64,000 bases of DNA, taken from assembly GCA_030549775.1 (NCBI GenBank), contig CM060177.1, positions 45,844,244 through 45,908,243 of the forward strand. Reading direction: 5' to 3'. The DNA comes from Tamarix chinensis (Eukaryota; Streptophyta; Magnoliopsida; Caryophyllales; Tamaricaceae). This document shows positions 1 through 10,975 of the stretch, in pieces (positions within the stretch are counted from its first letter, which is position 1; the number at the start of each line of letters is the position of its first letter). The position numbers and the translations under genes were made by a program. The notes beneath the pieces are model-generated. The model ran no database searches, was not told the DNA's origin, and was given only the letters and a program-made list of their open reading frames with translations.

Positions 1-555
1 CCCAAATTGTGCCTCATTTCATTATACTTAACATGAAATCACAATTTTTTGGGTTTTTCCTTCAGCCTTCACTATTGTTTTTTTTTTTTGTGTTCTATCC
101 CTTCATTATTCCTCATTCCTCAATGAATCCTTCTAATTTTGTTTATTTTTAATCCTTGCAATGTATACTTTCATTAACCTCTATTTTTTCCTATGAACTC
201 ATGCATTATCCACCTTATTTTTCCCATTTCCTCCCTCTACTAATAAAATTGTATCTACTATTACCATTTTGCTTGGGCTGGGTTTTAGCCACTTTCAACT
301 AGTTTCCATGATTCAATATCAATTTTATTCTTCTTGTTGCTTGATGATTTTTTCCTTGTAAATTTTACTTCATTTTCCATCAATATCTCTCAATTTTCCC
401 TTACCTTTAAGACCTATTTCGAAGCCATAATTGTATCCTCTGCTCATTTCTGGTTGTTGATATATTGTTGTTGTGCATGTGTTATGATGTTTTTTCAGGG
501 CTTCTCCTCTTCTATTTGCTTTCTCTTTTCTTTGTGAAAATCATCCCACAATAAT
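1..555. other. AT-rich sequence without a recognisable gene
   Basis: Pyrimidine- and AT-rich DNA. The open frame at 334-537 has hydrophobic, low-complexity content and no family resemblance, so I do not call it a gene. It lies directly upstream of a Ty3/gypsy tail fragment and may be part of the same decayed element. Confidence 0.5.
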
Positions 556-704
556 CCTGATGTAGGAGCATCTATAGATCCTCAAAATGATAAAGATTTG
601 GTATGCTTGATTATGGAACCAATCACATGTATTTGATAATGATATTAATAATGTGACTAACCCCCAATAAGTTTACTTTAAGTCATTCTTGCAGGTATGT
701 AACA
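556..704 (+). mobile_element. Orphan 3' tail of a Ty3/gypsy internal region
   Basis: This stretch is a clearly recognisable second copy of 6,490-6,640, the last coding part of the downstream Ty3/gypsy element. The shared text runs from the GATGTAG(G/A)(A/G)GCATCTATA block through AATGATATTAATAATGTGACTAACC to the GGTATG motif, with scattered substitutions and a one- or two-base indel. It is followed by a purine run and an LTR-like sequence, as expected at the 3' end of such an element. The rest of that upstream copy is missing. Two copies of the same internal end on one strand suggest a tandem or recombined arrangement sharing the LTR between them. Confidence 0.7.
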
Positions 705-776
705 TCTCTGCATAAAGAAGATCAAGCCACTTAAGATGTCATAATAAGTAAGATTTCATGTGTTACAAGCTATTAC

Positions 777-785
777 AAAGGGAGA
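777..785 (+). other. Possible polypurine tract
   Basis: AAAGGGAGA follows the Ty3/gypsy internal tail and precedes the LTR-like stretch, which is where a plus-strand primer site is expected. The placement is inferred from context only. Confidence 0.35.
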
Positions 786-1400
786 TATTATATATGAAAG
801 TCAACTCCACAAGTTAAATTCTCTAGTTAACTTTCTAGTCATCATCCTTGTTTTTATTAGGGTTCTTGTTAGTTGTCTTCATGTACTAATTATCTTGCTT
901 TATTTGTAATAGTCTTTGTTGATTCCTGTATTATATAGGGTATATCTACATTGTTAACATTAGTTCATGAGCTAGTTAGTCATGTGAGTTTCATTTGGCT
1001 ATATTAGTGTACTAGTTAGCAATGTATGGCTTCCTATATAAGAATAAGTGTCGACACTTGTAACATATAGTTGAATCATTTGAAATCTAATTCAACTATT
1101 AAACTTGGATATTCCCCTCTTTTGTGATTGAATAATCGTCACTAAGAATATTTGAGTAATCTTAGATAGGGTGGCATTCAAAGTTTCAACTTCTTGTTGA
1201 ATTCTTTATCAATTCTTGCTTGAATATTCTCTTTCCCCTTCTTACACTATATTCATTGATTAGAATCTTTAATTCCATAAGAAGACTCATGTAATTTTTT
1301 TTTATCAAAGCCATAGTTGTCTCTCCACCAAAATTGAGAGTCAGTTGTTCCTTCATCTTACGTCCATCCAATCATTTTTCTTCCAGCATGCCCCAACATG
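786..1400 (+). mobile_element. LTR-like segment of the Ty3/gypsy element
   Basis: The segment lies between a gypsy internal 3' tail and the leader of the next gypsy internal region. It contains CCTATATAAGAATAAG (TATA-like box at 1,035-1,042), followed by a leader-type sequence. No matching copy is found after the internal region ends at 6,683, so LTR boundaries cannot be fixed by comparison, and neither can a primer-binding site. The extent given is approximate. Confidence 0.45.
1035..1042 (+). promoter_or_regulatory. TATA-like box of the gypsy LTR
   Basis: TATATAAG sits in the middle of the LTR-like segment, about 1.1 kb before the gag start. This spacing suits an LTR promoter. Confidence 0.4.
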
Positions 1401-2140
1401 CATGTTGATCTTCAACATCAAGAGTTAGTTGTGTTTGACCCTTAGGTAGTAAATATTCAACCAACCTTCAATACATCTTCATCCCTCCCCTTGAGTCATC
1501 AAAATCAAATTTAAAGATTACCTATTTTTCAACCCAAAACATTCGAATATTGAATGTAAAACCTATGAATCTATCTTCCTTGTATTCAATCTTCCCCAAC
1601 ATCTATTAGCATATCTTTAAAATTTTCTTTCAATCTTCAATCCCCTCATGTTGGAGTATTATGTTAGTGAGTATCCATCATCTTTTTCCCTTGGTGATCT
1701 ATTTTATTTCCCATCTTTGGTTTGAAAAAACTCTTCCAGATTTGAACACCATTACTTGAATCTTGATCAACTTGATTCAAGCAAGAAATTCATTCATTTA
1801 TCCAGCTTTGTTCGAATATTACTTTCATATTCAAATACTACTATCTATCTCAGCATTCATCACTCATTGAGAAGAATATTCTTCAACCAATCTCAATCTT
1901 CCCATCAATTTCATTGTGATTTCATTCGATAAAGATCCACAAACTTTATCCACTAAGATAACACCCAACGTGTATTAAGAATTATTGATAACACACTCCA
2001 TCAATCACCTTCTACTACCACTCCACTAGCACATCTAAGAAGCTTCCAAGATCCCTGCAACACCACTAAGAATCCATCAAGAATCAACTTCCGGTAGCAA
2101 CCAAGGAATCTCGAAGCCTCATCCAGCAAGAACAATAATC
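1401..2140 (+). other. Leader region of the Ty3/gypsy element
   Basis: No coding signal is present. The region is C/A-rich towards its end and stops just before the gag-like ATG at 2,141. I found no convincing tRNA-complementary primer site in it, so the LTR/leader boundary is unresolved. Confidence 0.35.
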
Positions 2141-3231
2141 ATGGGTGAAGAAGTATCCATGAAAACCATGTTTGACACTCTTCAACAACTGACAACAAGT
2201 ATACATGCCACCAATACATAATTATAGTAGCTTCCTTCCATTTAATGCCAAATCCAAAGGCTAGAATCAAGGGTAACCAACTAAGAAACTCTCCAACACA
2301 TGCACAACATAATGGAAGCTATAAAATACTAATTAGAAGGCATGGTAAGGAGGACAGTCCAAGCTTGAGGTGGGGAAATCATTAATAGAATAGATTATGA
2401 AGAAAGGGAACATAATAATGGATCTAATAACTTTAGCTATAACTAAAGAGGCAATGTAAATCATCTATCAAGGTGTAACCATTTTGAAGATAAAGTTATA
2501 AAGTTTGATCTCCCTTATTTCTATGGTGAATTAGATGTCAAATTATTTTTTGAATGGTTGCATGAAATTAAAGTAATATTTAAGTTTAGAGAGTATGATT
2601 ATGAACATAAGTGTAAATTAGCAACTCTCAAATTCAAATTTTCTCTAGGTTTTGGTATGATAACCTTAAGAGAACTCGTGAAAGGCAAGACAAAAATAAA
2701 ATCATGTCTTGGGAGAAATTAAAGAAACACCTAAGAAAAAAAAACTATCCTTAAGGATCATGAGAAATAGATGTATATCAAATTGACTACTCTTAGGAAA
2801 GGACTTCTTAGTGTAGAAAAATACACTAGGTAAATTAAAATACTAGCACTCTTATGTGACATGCGAGAAAGAAATGAATAAAGTGTGTTAGGTACTTAGG
2901 TGGCCTCAATAAGTTGATTAGGGATAAAGTTGAAATGATTGACTATGATTCTCTTGATGATTAGAGTAATTTTTATTTAAAATGTGAAAGGAAAACTAAT
3001 TCCACTAAAGGCTATAATAAGACTAGTGCTTTGACTTCTACATCCACTAAAACTTATTCGAATGCATCTACATCAAAATTTAGGATACATACTTACTCGG
3101 TCAATGACAAAAAGACTAACCCTAACCTAGATGAAAAAGGTAAAAATAAAGTGATTGATATGTCCAATAAGTAATTTTTTGAATGTAAGGGATATGGTTA
3201 TTTTGCTAGGGAATGTCTTAACCCAAGGGTT
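2141..3231 (+). pseudogene. Gag pseudogene with decayed zinc knuckle
   Basis: The reading starts at MGEEVSMKTMFDTLQQ (2,141) and then decays. Around 2,520-2,650 a gag core is readable (residues like LFFEWLHEIKVIFKF followed by KLATLKF), matching the retrotransposon gag pattern of plant chromoviruses. Near 3,170-3,230 a nucleocapsid knuckle is still visible as FECKGYGYFARECLN. The first Cys of CX2CX4HX4C is replaced by Phe, the His by Tyr, and a stop codon lies just before it. The product would not bind RNA normally. Confidence 0.75.
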
Positions 3232-3700
3232 TTGACCTTAAATGAAGTTGAGAACATGGAACCCTGTGTTGATAATGATGACCTAGAAACTGAGTCTAAC
3301 ATTGATGCCTTGAGTATATATGAGGAAGATGGTAATCCTTGTTTTATAGTTCAAAGGGAATTACAAATCCAACCCAATGATCAATATACACAAAGGGATA
3401 AAAAATTTCAAACTAAGTGTAGAATTGGTGATAAGGTTTGTATGGTCATAATAGATAGTGGGTTCATATACTAATATTGCTAAGGAAATAATGGTCAAAC
3501 AAGTAGGGCTAGTAACTACTGTACATCCTAAACCATATTCATTACAATAGCTTAATAAGGACAAAAGAGCTAAGGTAACTAAGCAAATACTAATTACTTT
3601 TTGCATTAATGATTACCATGACGAGGTAGTATGTGATGTTTTTCCTATGAATTCTTATGGTATATTTTCAAGACGACCATGGTGATATGATATAAATGCA
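3232..3700 (+). pseudogene. Retroviral-type aspartic protease pseudogene
   Basis: An acidic linker (NVENMEP-like, then DNDDLETES) leads to CFIVQRELQ and the catalytic block VCMVIIDSG at about 3,440-3,460. In an active Ty3/gypsy protease this reads D-S/T/G-G. The frame then shifts and resumes as IAKEIMVKQVGL. The order and spacing relative to gag and RT support the call. The frameshift at the active site makes it inactive. Confidence 0.75.
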
Positions 3701-3899
3701 ACTCATGATGGTGTGAATAATGATTATATTGTGATTAAAGATAAAAAAGAAAAAGAAATATAAGCTAAAACCATATCAATGTGATTATGTACAACTACCT
3801 GAGACTAAAAGGAGCTTATTCTGAAATGAAAGGGAAATGATTAATTGCATTGAGGAGGAGGGTGTTTGCTATGCCTTAGTAGTGAAATAATATAAGTTT

Positions 3900-5290
3900 T
3901 AGGAGAAAAATTATAACAATTCAAACCTTACTAGATTTCTTGATGAATATAATGATGTGTTTTTAGATAACTTACCTCTTGGACTTCCACCTATTAGATG
4001 TATAGAGCAGGCTATAGATTTAATTCCTAGAATACCTTTACCTAATTGACCTAACTATAAATGTAATTTAGAAGTAGCCAAGGAATTACAAAGATAAATC
4101 TAATAAATAGTGAATAAAGGTTATGTAAGAGAAAGTATGAGCCCTTGTTGTGTAACTGCCTTATTAGTTCCTAATAAAGATGCTACTCGGCATATGTGCA
4201 TAGATTTAAGAGTCATAAATAATATAACTATCAAGTATTGTTTTCCTATGCCTATACTTGATGACATGATTGATGAACTTTGTGGTGCATGTGTGATCTC
4301 CAAAATTGACTTAAGAAGTGGTTACCATCAAATGAAGATTAGGGAAGGGGATGAATAGAAAATAACCTTTAAAACTATATATAGTCTTTATAAATGGGTT
4401 GTTATGTCTTTTGGGTTGTGTAATACACCTAGTTCATTTATGAGACTAATAAATGAAATTCTTCATCCTTTCCTAGGAAACTTCATTATAGTTTATTTGG
4501 ATAACATACTTGTATATAGTAAAAATGAACATATAATCTTGTGAATTTAAGGAAACTATTTGATAAACTAAGGGAAACTAAACTATATGGAAAATTGAAA
4601 AAATGTGAATTTATGCTTACAAGTATAGTTTTTCTTAGTTATATTATTAGTAGTGAGGGTATTAAAGTTTATTCTATAAAGATACAAGATATTCAAGAGT
4701 GGCTTATTCTTAAGGATATCCACCAAGTGAGTTTATGGGTTAGCTAGTTTCCATAGGAGATTTAATAAATATTTCTCTATTATTTTTGCACCTATCACTC
4801 AACTCATGAAAAAAGAAAGGAGAATTTATTTGTAAAAATGAAGCAACTAAAGCCTTTGACACCCTTAAGAATAATTTTTACAATGCTCCTATATTATCTA
4901 TTCCTAATTTTGACCTATTATTTGAGGTAACTAGTGATGCTGATGGGGTAGGGATAGAAGAAGTTATTTTACAAGGGAAAAGACCTATTGCATGTTTTAG
5001 TGAAAAGTAGAATCCGAAATTGAAGTATTCAACATATGACAAGGAATTATTTGCCATCATATGTAGTTTAGAGACATTGAGCCATTATTTGAGACCTAAA
5101 CCCTTTGTATTAAATTTTGATCATAAAAGTTTAAAATATTTATATGGTCAAAAGAAAATAATTCCTAGACATGCAAAGTGGGAAAATTATTACAATTCTT
5201 TGTGTTAGCTATCAAACACTTAGATGGAAAAAAATATACCCTTAGATGGAAAAAAATATAGTAGCTGATGATCCCTCTCGAAGATCTACA
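3900..5290 (+). pseudogene. Ty3/gypsy reverse transcriptase-RNase H pseudogene
   Basis: At 4,110-4,358 the fingers and palm are readable: [20 protein letters not shown], then [10 protein letters not shown] and [13 protein letters not shown]. After a stop, SFGLCNTPSSF leads to VYLDNILVYSK at 4,490-4,525, so the catalytic YLDD has become YLDN. The connection domain (FLSYIISSEGIKV) follows, and then an RNase H segment at 4,905-5,210 with TSDADGVGIEEV, KYSTYDKELFAI and LNFDHKSLKYL. Several stops and frameshifts interrupt the frame. Order and motifs are diagnostic of Ty3/gypsy pol. Confidence 0.9.
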
Positions 5291-6683
5291 TTACTTGTCA
5301 TGTTAAATGATAAATTGTTAGGTTTTGAAATGGTAAAAGAGATGTTTCCTAATTATGAATATTTTCATGAGGAATATCGGACATGTAAATAAAATGGCTT
5401 ATTATAGCTCCTTCATGTACCTCTTTTATAAGTAAATATCTTATACTTGATCTTGGTACACAAAGTCTATTAAGTTTAAATAAGAATCTCTCTTGGCTAC
5501 ATAGGACAAATGTGTATAAATTATAGTAAACAGATGTGTTACTTGCGAAAAGAGTAAAAGTTTCTTTCACAAAGGTTTATATACACCACTACTTGTACCT
5601 AGTCAACCATGGGAAGGAGTTAGTATAGACTTTATCTTAGGATTGTCTAGAACAAAAATACTTAAAGACTCTATTATGGTCTAGGAAGATAGATTTTATA
5701 AAATTGATCATTTTCTTCCATGTAATAAAACTAATGATGCTACACATGTCACTAATTTGTATTCCAAAGAAATTATGAAACTGCATGCCATACCTAAAAG
5801 TATTATTTTGGACAGAGATGTCAATTTTATTAGTTACTTTTAGAAGATATTATAGTACATGTTAGGCACCAAGTTGTTATTTAGTACTTCACATCACCCA
5901 CAAACCTATGGACAAATGGAAGTTACAAACTCTACTCTTAGCACATTTTTAAGAGGATTGGTAAGTAAAAGTACTAAAGATTGGGATATTAAGATTGATC
6001 ATGTGGAGTTTGCTTATTATCAAAGTCCTTCAAGTACTACCCATTCAATTCCATTCGAGATTGTATATGGGATGAATCCTTACATACCAATTGTAATACC
6101 CTTCAAGAAATCAAAACTTAAAAGCTGCAAGGCCAAGGAATGAGTAGAGTTCTTCCAAAATCTTCATCAACAAATCAAGGGGAACATAGAACAAGCTAAT
6201 GAAAGGTACCAAAAACAAGCTAACAAACATCGAACTCACCAAGTATTTTCTCCTAGTGATTTAGTTTAGTTACATTTGCAACAAGAAAGACCCCCTCATC
6301 TAAGAAAATATAAACTAATTTCAAGAGTAGATGTAACATTTAAAATCCTTAGAAAATATGGAGAAGGTGCTTACGAAATTGAAATTCTAGAATCATATGG
6401 TGGTTTTTCAAGGATATTTAATGTTGGTGATTTGTCTCCTTACTTTAGTGATGTCAATTTAAGGAAAAATTCTTCTCAATTTGGGGAGAATGATGTAGAA
6501 GCATCTATAAATCTTCAAGATGATAAAGATTTGGCAAACTTGATTATGGAACCAATCACATTATATGTCTTTAATAATGATATTAATAATGTGACTAACC
6601 CTAATGAGTTTACTTTAGGACATTATTGTAGGTATGATCTAATAAATCCCATAACACATGTAGGCTCATGGGAACAAGCCTAA
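5291..6683 (+). pseudogene. Ty3/gypsy integrase pseudogene with C-terminal tail
   Basis: The core begins near 5,608 with PWEGVSIDFILGLSRTK, whose Asp is the first of the D,D(35)E triad. It continues through the second Asp in ILDRDVNFIS (about 5,810) and HHPQTYGQMEVTNSTLSTFL at 5,890-5,950, where the usual catalytic Glu falls in the MEVTN block. The C-terminal part is open from 6,276 to 6,683 (LQQERPPHLRKYKL, FKILRKYGEGAYEI, VGDLSPYFSD). This is the standard plant Ty3/gypsy integrase C-terminus that packs against chromatin. In-frame stops occur near 5,680 and 5,840. Confidence 0.9.
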
Positions 6684-6689
6684 TGAGTC

Positions 6690-7313
6690 CACAACATCAT
6701 AGGTAGGTACAAAATTTTCTACCGAACCACAGATAGACACAAAAGTTACTACCAGACCATAGGTAAACATAAATGTTACTATCGAACCAAAAGTAGGCAC
6801 AAAGGTTACTATCAAACCACACGTAAGCACAAAGGCTACTACCGAAATATAGGTAGGCACAAAAGCTGCAAATGAACACCAAGTAGGTATAAAGATTGCT
6901 ACCAAATAACAAGTAGGTACAAAGGCTACTACTAAATCATAGGTAGCCACAAAGGTTGCTATCAAACAACGGGTAAATAAAGGCTTCTATTGACCAATCC
7001 AACAATTTGACCATAATCGTTCTCATTTTTATTTACTTGAGGAGATATCAAATCAATCTAGAAACACTAAGGTACTCCATTTATACCGATATCTAAGACA
7101 ATACAGTATCCTACCGACTATTAACCCAATGACACAACGGTACCCTAGTCACACTGGTACACAAAGGTAACACTTTACCCTAACAACAAGGATACCTAAT
7201 CTATAAGTATTTATACCCTCTATAAGCCTGTAGAGCTAAATAGAGTAACATATAGGAATTGGTTGGGGCAGTATCACACACCAGCAAAAATCTAGAATCA
7301 ACTATCCCAAAAT
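6690..7313 (-). mobile_element. Fragment of a long LTR (outer, 3' portion), split by a nested LTR
   Basis: The reverse complement matches 51,240-51,835 of the solo LTR at 48,007-52,548, in the same order: 30-bp repeats, then the text around CAAGGATACCTAATCTA, then CTGTAGAG(C/T)TAAATAGAGTAA and CACACCAG(C/A)AAAA. The piece continues, beyond the nested LTR at 7,314-11,257, into 11,258-12,899, which has the start end of the same LTR type. The true end of this outer LTR is missing where it joins the gypsy internal region at about 6,690. Confidence 0.7.
6701..6991 (-). repeat. 30-bp tandem repeat, nine full units plus a partial
   Basis: Nine consecutive units of exactly 30 bp run from 6,701 to 6,970 on the pattern AGGTAGGCACAAAGGCTACT plus ACCGAA..AT, with a partial tenth unit. 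Because 30 is a multiple of 3, the - strand stays open and reads as a decapeptide repeat of the form VVAFVPTYxx (6,666-6,965). There is no sign that this is a real protein. The same array occurs in opposite orientation at 51,621-51,835. Confidence 0.9.
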
Positions 7314-7995
7314 TGTCACATTGTTTTTTTGAAACACAATACTTATAAATTAAAACCGTAAATTTCTAGGGATGTTACCGCCACACTTAGTACCAGACCG
7401 GTTCACTCCTACCATTCCGGTACAAGTGCTAAGGCTAAGAAAATTTCTACTAATAATACCATTAATAATCCAAATTTATAAAAAAAACGAGAATCAAAAT
7501 ACGTGTAAGCCTTATATAATTTGAAATAATAGCTATTGTTTTTCCAGATAATAACTAAACAACATTAATAAAATTGTTTCTACAACTCAAACATAATAAA
7601 AAGTAACATGAGTCAAAAATAAAAGGGAAGATGACCATGTCACTCTAGGGATTGAGCCAGCCCAAATATCACTCCACCCATCCTGATGTCCCACAGACAT
7701 CGATAGCATCAAAGTAAGTGTCTCCAACCTGCAACAGATCAGACAGGCCTTCTACTCGTGGGAATGAGCAGCACCCATGAAACGAGTGATTAGTACGCTA
7801 TGTACTAAGTAAGTTAACCAAGTACTAAGGCCAGTATGCATATTTCACACAACCAACACATAATAATAAAGGCATAAAACTCAATCATAATAGCACGAAA
7901 TAAATGCTCAGATGAAATTATTTACTTCATCAAGCCTTTATCGAATTTATTTTCACACCATACTCTTTAACAAGTCCATACGAGTACAGGAACCC

Positions 7996-8330
7996 CACTA
8001 TTTTAGCTGGGGATCGGTCGCGATGGTACATGCCCTGCCACTATTTTAGCTGGTGAATGGGTCGCGAGGGTAACATACCCTGCCACTATTATATGCCGGT
8101 GGATCGGTCTGGCCCCTTCTTATACGGTATTCTACTGTAAGTAATTAGTGTCTTCCCACATATTAACAACATATATAGTTTGGTTTTTTGAGCTCGGTAT
8201 CCTCCACTATTATAGTCGGTGGATTAGTCGCGAGAGTATATAACCTGCCACTATTTTAGCCGGTGGATCGGTTACGAGGAAAATATTCCCTGCCACTATT
8301 TTAGCCGGTAGATCGGTCTGGGCCCAGCTC
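7996..8330 (-). repeat. CCGGTGG tandem repeats inside the LTR
   Basis: Six units of about 45 bp occur in two groups of three (about 7,996-8,110 and 8,200-8,330). Each carries CCACTATTTTAGCCGGTGGATCGGT or a variant. The third unit of each group ends GGTCTGG(G)CCC instead of GGTCGCGAGGGT, so the higher-order period is three units. Related arrays are at 57,230-57,795 (opposite orientation) and, more weakly, 23,150-23,625. Confidence 0.8.
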
Positions 8331-8419
8331 AACATCTTCCCCTTTACGTATTTAATATTTTAAGTATCTTATTCAGATGTTCATTTCAAGACACGCAAAT
8401 CAGGTTCCTACCATGCTTA

Positions 8420-8895
8420 CCCCTCGACTTAGGTTAACCACTTCAACCCTAGTTAATCATCCCAACATGATTAACCATGACATACCCTAACACCCATGCA
8501 ACCCTAGCTCCCAGGAAAACCCTAAATCCACTTAAACCACACTCCCATGCAAACCCTAACTCCACGTAAACCACACTTCCATGCAAACCCTAACTCCACG
8601 TAAACCACACTCCCATGCAAATCCTAGCTCTCATGCAAACCTTAGCTCCATTGCAAACCCTAATACCATGCCACATCAATACCACCATGCAAAACCCTAA
8701 CATCATGCAATATTAATACCACCATGCAAAACCCTAACACCATGCAATATTAATACCACCATTCAAAACCCTAAAACCATGCAATATTAATACCACCATG
8801 CAAAACCCTAACACCATGCAATATTAACACCACCATTCAAAACCCTAAAACCATGCAATATTAATACCACCATGCAAAACCCTAACATGCATGTC
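8420..8895 (-). repeat. Two adjacent minisatellites rich in AAACCCTAA telo-boxes
   Basis: The first block (about 8,505-8,640) repeats CCATGCAAACCCTAACTCC plus ACGTAAACCACACT, about 34 bp. The second (about 8,660-8,890) repeats a 37-bp unit, ACCATGCAATATTAATACC plus ACCATGCAAAACCCTAAC. Each unit carries an (A)AACCCTAA box, the plant telo-box/telomere-like heptamer. The arrays lie inside the LTR at 7,314-11,257. Confidence 0.85.
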
Positions 8896-9189
8896 TTAAG
8901 GCCACATCATACAATCATAGTAACACAAGTATACACATAATTATCATGCCACAATTTATTCACACCAACATACTTCAACTGCATAATCATGCGGTATTAA
9001 CAACCATTATACAATATTCACATGAAATACACTATAATTCATAGCACATGGCATGCATAGCATAAAATCACATATTACACATATGGCCTTAGCACCCCTT
9101 ACCTAAATATGTCACCGGTCTTGGTGCACGCTCCTATACCACTTGAGGGCTTTGACTGGACTCACCTATTATGGAAAAAATACTAGAGT

Positions 9190-9905
9190 TAGGTTCCCCC
9201 CTAAAAAATATTATTATTCACTAACTTATCCTAATACTTGATTTTTAATTAAATCATATTATACTATAATTAACTATACAAAATACTACTAAAAATACAA
9301 ATAAATTATTATTGTAATTCAAAATGAGTGGTGATATAAGGGTTTCTACCCTGCGCCAAAATAGTGTTAGCAATAGTAATACTAATAATAATATTAATAA
9401 AAATAAAATATTATTAATAATACTCTTATTAGTAGAATATTAATATTAATAATAATATAAATCTTAAAATTACAAGGTGACTTCCGAAACTACCCAAATA
9501 ATAAGAATACTATTCGATAATATTAATAATGATATTAATAATATATATATACTTATAATATAAAAGTCAATAAAGATAATAATAATATTAATAGTATTAA
9601 TATTAAAAATGCTAATAATAGTAATAAAAATGCAAGGGTGCGAGACCTAATTAAAATTTAAGGTCTCGGCCCCCTATTAAATAATTATAATATTAAATAA
9701 ATAATTATACTAATAATATTATTATTAATACTAATATTAATAATAATAGTAAACTTATAATAATTCCATTAAATCCCTAAACTTTGAAACTAATAATTTA
9801 TCTAACTCAAGAATACTCTCAAACCTGCCAACAAAATTTATTAAATAAGTTACAGCTGATAATAATAATGATAATAATAATTATTATTATAATCGAAATA
9901 ACATT
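9190..9905. repeat. Degenerate AAT/ATT trinucleotide-rich block
   Basis: Almost uninterrupted AATAATATTAATA-type sequence with short unique interruptions. The LTR at 52,947-58,461 carries a longer and cleaner ATT array in the corresponding place (55,224-55,372), so this is an inherited LTR segment rather than an independent microsatellite. Confidence 0.8.
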
Positions 9906-9959
9906 GAAAATTAGAACAAAAACAAAATAAATCTCAATAAATCAAAAGGAAGGCCTGAG

Positions 9960-10975
9960 AAGGTATAGGGTTTCACCTTGAGTTGGTTGGGATGGGTGGC
10001 ACCGGCGGTGGTGCACGGCGATGGCCAGAAAAGTGGTCTAAAGGGAAGAAAACGAAGAAAAAGAGGGAAGGGGAAGGAGAAAAAAGAAAAGGAAAGGACG
10101 GTGGTTTAAAGGTTTCAGGGCTAAAAAATTTGCGAGAGGAATAGGGAACTTTACATAGTTATGGTGGCCCATGCAAGAAGAATCGAAGGAGGTGGATGGT
10201 TTAGTTAATTAGAGTGTGTTGTAGGGAAGAGTTTGGGAGGCAGAAGCGGCGGCGAGGTTGGCTAACGGCGGAGAACAGTGCGTCTAAAGTTGCGGTGGTG
10301 CACAAGCTTACACTTAGGGTTCCAGGAAAAAAAATCTCGAATTCAGACCATGCGAGGGGTATTTATAATGGTAGAGGGTAGGCTCGAGTTCTGGAGGTTA
10401 GTAGGAGGTTAAAGCTGATGAGAAATGGGGTGGTTATGGTGTTTATCATTCAGCATGATTTCAAATCGTGCCTGACCTTTGCGAGAGAAAATGGGGCGAT
10501 CGTGTGGGAGAAAAGGGGAGTAGGGCAGTTCATGCTGGAGTGTGCATCGAGGGGAAGAAAATGAGTGGGAGAAAGGTCGGTCAAGACACGTGTAGTCGGC
10601 GGCGCCATTTTTGGCCTTCGAAGCTACAGGTGGACAACGCCAAAGGAAGGAGGAAGAAGAAGAAGGTGAGTAGGGTGGTCAAGGGGAAAAAGGAAGAAAA
10701 GAAAAAGAAGGGGGAACCAGGCCGGTCAGTTGCGGTTATAAGGCTTTTACTGAAACGCGGCGTCTCAGGGCAATAAAGAACAAAACGCCGTGTCTGAAGG
10801 AGGCGAAAAGAAGGGAGCGGCGATGGGCCGCAGGAGAAGGAAGGAAAGGAAACGGGTTGGGCCGTGCTCCAAGCCCAATCCGGCAAGAGGAAGAAAAAGG
10901 AAAAAGAAAGAAAAGAAAGAAAAAGAAAAAGAAAAAAAGGAAAAAGGAAACTTGAAGTGGTTTGGGGTTAAATAA
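9960..10975 (-). other. Purine/pyrimidine-skewed block of the LTR; open frames here are not genes
   Basis: The + strand is strongly purine-rich (GGAAGGAGAAAAAAG type) and GC-richer than its surroundings. Frames at 10,468-10,776 and 10,790-10,975 (+) and 10,581-10,886 (-) are open because composition suppresses stops. Their translations are Lys/Arg/Gly or Ser/Phe/Pro runs without domains. The matching block in other LTR copies translates to unrelated peptides. Confidence 0.7.
10361..10367 (-). promoter_or_regulatory. TATA box of the nested LTR
   Basis: Read on the - strand, CCATTATAAATACCCCTCGC lies about 0.9 kb after the LTR start, and a GC-richer pyrimidine leader follows it. Comparable boxes occur near the start of three other copies. 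Confidence 0.5.

Larger units (their letters stand above)
2141..6683 (+). mobile_element. Degenerate Ty3/gypsy retrotransposon internal region
   Basis: Recognisable remnants occur in the order gag, zinc knuckle, protease, reverse transcriptase, RNase H, integrase and C-terminal tail on the + strand, which is the Ty3/gypsy order. Every domain is broken by stops and frameshifts, so the copy is dead. The tail after integrase has the short SH3/chromodomain-like form typical of plant chromoviruses. The expected 3' LTR is absent: the sequence runs directly into a fragment of a different, oppositely oriented LTR at about 6,690. Confidence 0.9.

Noticed and set aside
6666..6965. 99-codon decapeptide-repeat protein with hydrophobic units
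   Set aside because: The frame is open because the 30-bp DNA unit is a multiple of three. The sister array at 51,621-51,835 has indels that destroy it.
8420..8895. Interstitial telomere tract or CRISPR-like array
   Set aside because: The unit is 34-37 bp with one AAACCCTAA each, not a continuous heptamer tract. There are no unique spacers, and the array belongs to an LTR in a plant genome.
10468..10975. Open frames of about 60-100 codons on both strands that look like basic or Ser-rich proteins
   Set aside because: They lie in the purine/pyrimidine-skewed block of an LTR, overlap in several frames, and have no domain. The homologous block in other LTR copies gives unrelated peptides.
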